DNA of 50,539 bases from a virus: IMG/VR virus record IMGVR_UViG_3300001920_000017, positions 1-50,539 of that record. One strand, written 5' to 3'. This document shows positions 46,075 to 50,539 of this stretch, in pieces. Position numbers and translations under genes: made by a program. Every line of letters starts with the position of its first letter. The first letter of the stretch is position 1. Below the pieces are notes generated by a model. That model saw only the letters and a program-made list of their open reading frames with translations, did not search any database and was not told the origin of the DNA.

Positions 46075-46503
46075 ATGACCGACCAGACGAAGCGCCCTGA
46101 GGACGGCTCGTCCGACACGCCGGCGCCCGACCGCTTCACCTACGACACGACGCCCGCCACTCCACTGCGGACCGTCGACCATTCTGGCACCGGACGGCCG
46201 CCGACGCCGACCGCGCAGGCAGCGCTCCGCGCGCTCGTCAACGAGACGGACGAGGAGGGGCGCGTGGTGCCCACTGACATGCCGGCGCCGCATCTTGGCG
46301 CGCGGTTCACCCAGCGGCAGGCCGCGCGGAAGCTCTTGGCCGGGCGCAGCTACCAGGCGGTTCAGGCGTGGCTCGCCGGGGAGCCGGTACCGACCGCGAC
46401 CGCGGATTTCCTCGAGGAGGATCTGCAGCGCATCGACAATCGCGCCGAGGATCGCATGGTGCGGGTTGGCGCCGATGAAATCGCGATCGTGATAAAGCGA
46501 TAG
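46075..46503 (+). CDS. HTH repressor-like protein (paralogue of 44326)
   Basis: 142 residues. The first 70 residues are disordered-looking (Pro/Thr/Asp-rich). Residues about 75-105 hold an HTH: R-F-T-Q-R-Q-A-A-R-K-L-L, then Q-A-V-Q-A-W-L-A-G. It ends in I-A-I-V-I-K-R, parallel to T-I-T-I-R-V-R-R at 44326. The two may form a repressor and anti-repressor or bind related operators. It is likely transcribed alone, since terminators flank it on the left. Confidence 0.6.
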   Translation: MTDQTKRPEDGSSDTPAPDRFTYDTTPATPLRTVDHSGTGRPPTPTAQAALRALVNETDEEGRVVPTDMPAPHLGARFTQRQAARKLLAGRSYQAVQAWLAGEPVPTATADFLEEDLQRIDNRAEDRMVRVGADEIAIVIKR

Positions 46504-46546
46504 TTTGTGTCTTGCCCCATACAACCGACAATCCGAGCGTCCGCGC

Positions 46547-47173
46547 ATGTCCGAGACTGTAGTTGGAGCCAAGCTTAGCCTCGATCGATGCCCTCACTGC
46601 AGCGTCAATCGCCCTAGTCTGCGACGCATACATTCTGAGTCGACGTCGGACTATCGCGACCGTGATAAGCGATACTGGGGCGTCTATGTCTGCGGGAACT
46701 GCGGCGGCGTGGTGACCGCATTCTCAGACATCCCACAGGGCCCGGTTCGCGCGGTGTTTCCGCGTCTTTTGGGGGTGTCCGCGGAGATCCCCGAAAGGCC
46801 AAGACACTACTTGCTTCAGGCGATCGAGAGCCTTCATGCGCCAGCCGGTGCTGTGATGTTAGCAGCATCGTCCGTTGATTCGCAGCTCAAGGCGATCGGG
46901 TTGACTGAGGGATCTTTGTACGCAAGAATCGACGAAGCATCCGCCCGACATTTGATCACACAAGAGATGGCGGCGTGGGCACACGACGTACGTCTTGACG
47001 CCAACGACCAGCGGCACGCAGACAGTGCTTCCACCTTGCCCAGCACCGAAGATGGGAAGCGCTGTGTTGATTTCGCGCTGGCGCTGGCAGACTTTCTTTT
47101 CGTAATCCCATCTCGAGTGCGACGTGGTCGCGAGGCGGCATCGAAAGCGCCGAAACCCCCTGTCGGCGCCTGA
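46547..47173 (+). CDS. DUF4145 protein with zinc knuckle
   Basis: 208 residues. Two Cys pairs (C15-P-H-C18 and C49-G-N-C52) make a zinc ribbon. Residues about 90-195 match DUF4145 (A-G-A-V-M-L-A-A-S-S-V-D, then L-I-T-Q-E-M-A-A-W-A-H-D-V-R, then D-F-A-L-A-L-A-D-F-L-F). Known: DUF4145 is common near restriction and other defence genes and on mobile elements, function unclear. I used ATG 46547. The TTG at 46505 is an unlikely start. Its base composition is lower in GC than the structural genes, suggesting recent gain. Confidence 0.75.
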   Translation: MSETVVGAKLSLDRCPHCSVNRPSLRRIHSESTSDYRDRDKRYWGVYVCGNCGGVVTAFSDIPQGPVRAVFPRLLGVSAEIPERPRHYLLQAIESLHAPAGAVMLAASSVDSQLKAIGLTEGSLYARIDEASARHLITQEMAAWAHDVRLDANDQRHADSASTLPSTEDGKRCVDFALALADFLFVIPSRVRRGREAASKAPKPPVGA

Positions 47174-47227
47174 TCGCCGCTCGTAGGCAAACTGACGCCC
47201 TGCTGACGCCACGTCGCAACATGGCGC

Positions 47228-47434
47228 ATGGACGAACTCGAACTCGAAGCGATCATCGCCGAAGCCGAAACCTCCACCAACCTCGCCTGGCTGCGGCGGA
47301 CGCTGGTGGAGGTGGCGGGGGAACTGCGCGGTCTTGTGATACGGAGGGCTACTCCCGAAGTGCGGGAGCAATCCACGCCGACGGCACGCCCGGTCAGGTC
47401 GCCGGAGGTTGACTCAGCTCGGTTATCAGTTTGA
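47228..47434 (+). CDS. Possible small acidic protein, convergent with the minus-strand cassette
   Basis: 68 residues. The first 40 residues are a plausible acidic helix pair (L-E-A-I-I-A-E-A-E). The last part overlaps the 3-prime end of the minus-strand HEPN-like gene and reads like its shadow. ATG 47228 has no ribosome site. Weak call. Confidence 0.3.
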   Translation: MDELELEAIIAEAETSTNLAWLRRTLVEVAGELRGLVIRRATPEVREQSTPTARPVRSPEVDSARLSV

Positions 47435-47795
47435 TCACGGCGCGCGCATCACCGACCTGCTTCACACTCAGTGTGGCCGTGGCGAACTTCGCCGAGTTCT
47501 GGCTGTCGAACTTGTAGTCAGCCGAGCGCCGATTGCGGTACAGCGAGTCGAGCAACCGCCCGAGCACACGATACCGCTCATCCTTTGTCTCGTTGGCGAG
47601 ATTGTAGAACACGCTAGGCAGGCTACCGTGTCGGTCTCCTGACGGCTCGCGATTCAGTGACTGCGCAAAGCCCAAAGCCTCATGGTACGCCCCATAGTAG
47701 GCCCGACACACGGCACTTCGAAACCTTGCCGCTGCCGTACCGAAGCTAGCGGTGTTGAGGCCAGCTCCAACGTCGATAAATTCGCGCTGTTGCAT
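47394..47795 (-). CDS. HEPN-like RNase-fold protein
   Basis: 133 residues. The motif R31-A-Y-Y-G-A-Y-H38 is the R-x6-H arrangement of HEPN domains, with a preceding helix F-R-S-A-V-C and a following helix F-A-Q-S-L-N. Known: HEPN proteins are RNases or RNA-binding subunits in toxin-antitoxin, abortive infection and CRISPR systems. The start at 47795 uses TGATG coupling with the upstream gene's stop. The longer ATG at 47840 adds 15 residues without ribosome site. It is the last gene of the minus-strand cassette. Confidence 0.65.
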   Translation of the reverse strand: MQQREFIDVGAGLNTASFGTAAARFRSAVCRAYYGAYHEALGFAQSLNREPSGDRHGSLPSVFYNLANETKDERYRVLGRLLDSLYRNRRSADYKFDSQNSAKFATATLSVKQVGDARAVIKLITELSQPPAT

Positions 47796-48235
47796 CAGCT
47801 GAGATAGAAGCTGATCCGATCCGCGTCTTGGCCAACACAAGCCCGCAAAGCGCGGTCAATGCGCAACAGCAGCGCATCGCGTTCCACCGCATCGGCGGCT
47901 ACTACCTCAATGGCGTTCTCGTCATCAAAGGTCGCCGAGACTACCCCCTCCACTTCCTGAATGATCTCAAGAAGGGGGACAGCAATCTGCACGTCACCCG
48001 TAGGGATCGCCGGCATTGGGGAAGCAGGGGTGAACATGGCGAGTTCCTCGGCGAGTGCCGCCTGATCTACGACGGATCGCCGAAAGCCAAGCAGTCCGCC
48101 CCCGTCCAGCGAGACAAGGGTTGTCTCAGTCGTTGACGTGGCGTACGGCGCGACAGCGACCTCGGCCACCACGTGGTTGATCTGCTCCGGTGTCCACTTG
48201 TAGGGCGTAGCCTTCATGCTATCGTCTTGGCTCAC
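47795..48235 (-). CDS. Hypothetical middle gene of the minus-strand cassette
   Basis: 146 residues. It begins with W-T-P-E-Q-I-N-H-V-V-A-E-V and contains L-V-S-L-D-G-G-G-L-L-G-F-R, then I-I-Q-E-V-E-G-V-V-S-A-T-F. It ends R-I-D-R-A-L-R-A-C. No family. Its four-base and one-base overlaps with both neighbours indicate one operon. It could be the antitoxin or regulator of the HEPN-like gene, by position only. Confidence 0.6.
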   Translation of the reverse strand: MSQDDSMKATPYKWTPEQINHVVAEVAVAPYATSTTETTLVSLDGGGLLGFRRSVVDQAALAEELAMFTPASPMPAIPTGDVQIAVPLLEIIQEVEGVVSATFDDENAIEVVAADAVERDALLLRIDRALRACVGQDADRISFYLS

Positions 48236-48567
48236 GGCAACCTCTCAATCTTGATTCCGCTGGCCTCGAGAGCCTTCGCGAACTGCTCGACCTTCTCTCG
48301 CAGCTCGTAGAAATTCATCAGCGACAAATGGAACTGGTGCGTGACACGCACGGGGACGCCAGACGCAGGCCGACCCACTTCCGCAGCTTCGTGGAGCGTC
48401 CGTACGGCACCCGGAATATTGACGTGCCCGATCAGAAGAGACACGTCCGCGTTGTACCGCGTGAAGTGAAAGAATGCGGCGGGATCCGGATCTGGGATCG
48501 CGTTCATATCCAAGTTCGCCTGCACAGGTGTGGCATGGCGAACAGGCTGCTTGACTGGCTGCGTCAT
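48232..48567 (-). CDS. Hypothetical second gene of the minus-strand cassette
   Basis: 111 residues from ATG 48567, preferred over TTG 48630, which would overlap the upstream gene. It has F-F-H-F-T-R-Y-N-A-D-V-S-L-L-I-G, then V-T-H-Q-F-H-L-S-L-M-N-F-Y-E-L-R. Helical C-terminus. Not recognised. Overlaps by four bases on both sides. Confidence 0.6.
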   Translation of the reverse strand: MTQPVKQPVRHATPVQANLDMNAIPDPDPAAFFHFTRYNADVSLLIGHVNIPGAVRTLHEAAEVGRPASGVPVRVTHQFHLSLMNFYELREKVEQFAKALEASGIKIERLP

Positions 48568-48773
48568 AGTGCGTGCGCCAGCAAAGCCGAAAACCGCTCG
48601 GCTCGAAAGTGTAAGCCGATGGTCTGCCAATCCTTTTCAGACTTACGCTGCGTCGCGATGGCCTGATCCTTCCCAATTTTGCTCACGATGACTCCGAGGT
48701 CTCGGGGGTCGCAGCGCCCATCGTCGGGCGAGGCCTCCAGGCATTGCGCCGCGCATAGCGCCGCGCAATGCAT
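48564..48773 (-). CDS. Small first gene of the minus-strand cassette
   Basis: 69 residues from ATG 48773. It is Cys-containing at the start (M-H-C-A-A-L-C-A-A-Q-C), then has D-L-G-V-I-V-S-K-I-G-K-D and Q-R-K-S-E-K-D-W. The stop overlaps the next ATG. On the minus strand TTGACA lies about 40 bases upstream (48814-48819), a perfect -35 hexamer, but the matching -10 is unclear. Family unknown. Confidence 0.45.
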   Translation of the reverse strand: MHCAALCAAQCLEASPDDGRCDPRDLGVIVSKIGKDQAIATQRKSEKDWQTIGLHFRAERFSALLAHAL

Positions 48774-48859
48774 CAAGTTGACTAGTAACCCTACCCTTTG
48801 GTAAGCCCAGAAGTGTCAATTCTGGACAATCGGCGCCAGTTAGAGCCGCTTGGCGCCGC

Positions 48860-49282
48860 TCAACACCCCGGCATAATCAGCCGCCGGAACCCGACCGACT
48901 CAGCGGCCACCGAGTCGGGCAGCACCACCTGATCCCCGATGGCCAGCAGCCGCGCGACCGGGCAGTTCGCGCGGAAGTAGAACCGATTGGCAGACGAGCC
49001 GTACCACGCGCCGGTGTAGGTGGCTGAATCCTTCTTGCCCGGTGCCGCCATCAATGGCGCCGCGGTAGAGGGGGTCTCCGGCCTCGAGGGTGCCGGCTTG
49101 GGCTCAGCGGCCGGCGTACTGCGCCGACACGTCAGACTGCAGCTGATACACGCATTGCCGCACGGGCACCCCTTCTTGCACCGCGGCTGCGCATCGATCG
49201 GTGACGCGCCGCAGCCAGGGACGCCGGCGGCAGCGGGCGACACCGAGAGGACGACGGCAGCGAACAGCAGGCGGGAGAGCAT
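48860..49282 (-). CDS. Secreted Cys-rich protein
   Basis: 140 residues. Signal peptide 1-19 (L-L-F-A-A-V-V-L-S-V, cleavage near A-A-A). Cys at 24, 35, 39, 41, 45, 48 and 52 form a dense block (R-C-K-K-G-C-P-C-G-N), with one at the end. The K-G-C-P-C-G-N-A-C pattern is a motif seen in secreted proteins of Proteobacteria and allies. A flexible Pro/Ala linker precedes a C-terminal domain with Y-F-R-A-N-C-P-V-A-R. Could be phage cargo or host. It is not linked to the structural genes. Confidence 0.65.
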   Translation of the reverse strand: MLSRLLFAAVVLSVSPAAAGVPGCGASPIDAQPRCKKGCPCGNACISCSLTCRRSTPAAEPKPAPSRPETPSTAAPLMAAPGKKDSATYTGAWYGSSANRFYFRANCPVARLLAIGDQVVLPDSVAAESVGFRRLIMPGC

Positions 49283-49445
49283 GCGAGGGATTTTCCGGCG
49301 TGGTGCAGCCCGGCGGAATAGGGTGAACGACCTATCATGGGACGGGCGGACGACGGCTCGGAACCGGCGGTCCGAATGAAGCAGGGATCACCTCGCCCCA
49401 CGAACTGACAGGGCACTGACGGGCCGGTGCAACGTTGCGGCTGCG
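49283..49445. other. Gap between secreted-protein and lipoprotein genes
   Basis: 163 bases without a gene. Nothing stands out apart from moderately AT-rich patches near 49320-49340 that could belong to the minus-strand promoter of the Cys-rich gene. No hairpin of note. Confidence 0.3.
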
Positions 49446-49796
49446 CTACGGGGCCGAGGCGCATGCGAACGCCTCGCCCTGCCCACTTGATCCCCAGAAC
49501 CCATTCTTGAGCGAGACCAGCAACACCACGTTGGCGCCTCGACCCGCTGCCTCATTGCGCAGCTTGTGGTCGACCGCCTTCGCCGCGGCACCCTTCCCGA
49601 ACAACCCGCCCCGGCCGTCGCTCGCCTTGAGAGGGCCTTTCGACTCACAGCCGCGGACCTGCTCCTGGGCATAGGTGAGCCGGACAGGCTCGGCGGCAGC
49701 GGCGAGTGGCGGCGTGCGGTAACACCCCCCTAGCAAGAATGACAGGGCCAGCGCTGCCGAAGCGCGCCCCGTCGGTCGCCGTCTTTCCACAGCCAT
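49446..49796 (-). CDS. Predicted lipoprotein
   Basis: 116 residues from ATG 49796. A basic start is followed by a hydrophobic run and lipobox L22-G-G-C25, so Cys25 should be lipidated. The mature part has C50 and C111 (a possible disulphide) around L-R-N-E-A-A-G-R-G-A-N-V-V-L-L, which is close to the DUF4156-like pattern. The earlier ATG (49844) would put the lipobox too far from the N-terminus. It may be cargo altering the host surface, or a host gene. Confidence 0.7.
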   Translation of the reverse strand: MAVERRRPTGRASAALALSFLLGGCYRTPPLAAAAEPVRLTYAQEQVRGCESKGPLKASDGRGGLFGKGAAAKAVDHKLRNEAAGRGANVVLLVSLKNGFWGSSGQGEAFACASAP

Positions 49797-49828
49797 CAAC
49801 ACCACTCCCGTGTTGCGTGCTTGCACGA

Positions 49829-49856
49829 TTGCGGCCCTCGCCACTTACGGTAAAAC
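49829..49856 (+). promoter_or_regulatory. Candidate promoter for the plus-strand gene at 49882
   Basis: TTGCGG (49829-49834) and TAAAAC (49851-49856) with a 16-base spacer. The same 85-base gap must also serve the divergent lipoprotein gene. Moderate match only. Confidence 0.4.
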
Positions 49857-49881
49857 TTCGGTTTCCCTGAATCCACTGCCA

Positions 49882-50193
49882 ATGCCCCACCACACCGCCA
49901 CCTGCTACTTCCGTGTGATCGAACGGGTGCCCTTCCCTGTCCAGGCGAACCCTGGCGAGTATTTGTCCGTGTGGCCCGGAGACCCAAACCTGCTGGTGTT
50001 TGACGCGACGGGCCAACGGGTGGTTTGCGAAGGCTACTTCCCGGAAGGGAAACTCTGGTCGGAACTCTTTATGTTGCTCGAGAAGAAAGCTATCGCGCCC
50101 CTTTCTTCTTCGGAGCTCTACCGGATTGGCCACGCTCTGCGCGGTAGCGGCGGCCCACTGCGTCCATTCCTTCGCGTGTGGCGGTTGGCGTAG
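49882..50193 (+). CDS. Hypothetical protein convergent with the XRE gene
   Basis: 103 residues. I used ATG 49882, since the longer frame starting at 49810 runs through the promoter region. It has Y-F-R-V-I-E-R-V-P-F-P-V-Q, then L-S-V-W-P-G-D-P-N-L-L-V-F, a compact beta domain, then helix L-W-S-E-L-F-M-L-L. Its last 104 bases overlap the 3-prime end of the XRE gene in the opposite direction. Not recognised. Confidence 0.6.
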   Translation: MPHHTATCYFRVIERVPFPVQANPGEYLSVWPGDPNLLVFDATGQRVVCEGYFPEGKLWSELFMLLEKKAIAPLSSSELYRIGHALRGSGGPLRPFLRVWRLA

Positions 50194-50539
50194 CCTGCGC
50201 AGCCTGCCCCGCTGGGGCAGGCACCTCGACGGTGGCGGAGTACTCCACCATGCCTGCCAACTCCATGAGAATGTTCGCGGCAGCTCGCATCTGATCGGCA
50301 AGCAGTTTGCCGCCCGCAAGACGGAGAATGTCCTCGCCGTACCGCAAGAGCGCGGGGTGGCTCTCGTAGAGCAGCGCCGCTGAGGCCAAGAAATCCTCCG
50401 GCGGCTGGCGGGAGCCTTGCTCGTAGCCAGCGAGCGACCCCTGTGAAATCCCCAGCCGCTCAGCCGCCCCCACCTGCGTCAGGCCTACAGCCTCTCGCGC
50501 CTGCTTGAGGCGCTGTCCGATGTCTCGCGCGGAACCCAT
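50090..50539 (-). CDS. XRE-family transcriptional repressor
   Basis: 149 residues. The N-terminus holds a clear XRE HTH: L-K-Q-A-R-E-A-V-G-L-T-Q, then A-A-E-R-L-G-I-S-Q-G-S-L-A-G-Y-E-Q-G (about 10-48). A helical region and a disordered basic tail follow. The short C-terminal part lacks an S24 peptidase, so it is not a self-cleaving CI. Possibly the phage immunity repressor or a host regulator. The ATG lies on the last bases of the window, so upstream context is cut off. Its 3-prime end overlaps the convergent gene. Confidence 0.75.
   Translation of the reverse strand: MGSARDIGQRLKQAREAVGLTQVGAAERLGISQGSLAGYEQGSRQPPEDFLASAALLYESHPALLRYGEDILRLAGGKLLADQMRAAANILMELAGMVEYSATVEVPAPAGQAAQATPTATREGMDAVGRRYRAERGQSGRAPKKKGAR

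Overview
The window is almost entirely one temperate siphovirus genome or prophage, in a high-GC bacterium. Its left flank is a host-type bactofilin gene closed by a strong terminator (1-1125). No rRNA, tRNA, integrase or att repeat was found, so the host is uncertain. A Gemmatimonadota-like host is my impression only.

Layout. (1) 1329-10053: a dense early operon of mostly tiny overlapping genes, many with Cys pairs or one membrane helix. It includes an HNH endonuclease, a C5 cytosine methyltransferase, a HigA-like protein and a predicted nucleotidyltransferase. (2) 10046-14030: a second HNH protein, a replication-initiator-like protein, a helicase-loader-like protein, a DUF1064-like nuclease and a phage metallopeptidase. 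(3) 14077-26830: packaging, head and connector genes (small and large terminase, DUF4055-type portal, MuF-type head protein, scaffold, P22-like coat, connectors, tail terminator, tail tube, and a G/GT tail-chaperone pair with a -1 slippery site). (4) 26836-37010: tape measure, hub, distal tail, lectin-like and glycosidase-like tail proteins. (5) 37098-39742: lysis cassette. (6) 39739-43875: a sigma-region-4-like protein and accessory adhesin genes, one with ten 20-residue repeats. (7) 43928-50539: accessory and lysogeny region with mixed strands: repressor-like proteins, a RadC-like protein, a DUF4145 protein, a compact minus-strand cassette with a HEPN-like member, secreted Cys-rich and lipoprotein genes, and an XRE repressor at the window edge.

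The outstanding feature lies in the MuF head gene (18404-20395). A 327-residue class 1 intein (19328-20308) interrupts it at the HPN/CRC site. Wholly inside the intein, on the opposite strand and in exact codon register, is a 304-codon ORF (20248 to 19334). It encodes two helix-turn-helix segments followed by a Vsr/DUF559-like PD-(D/E)XK nuclease. I read this as an antisense-encoded homing endonuclease: the splicing element is written on one strand and its mobility enzyme on the other, and the nuclease C-terminus overlaps the splicing block B region base for base.

How the genes work together: early genes probably modify DNA and the host and start replication. The terminases fill P22-like capsids through the portal, the tail genes build a long tail with an enzymatic adhesin, and amidase, holin-like and spanin-like proteins lyse the cell. 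The right-hand region probably holds lysogeny control and cargo.
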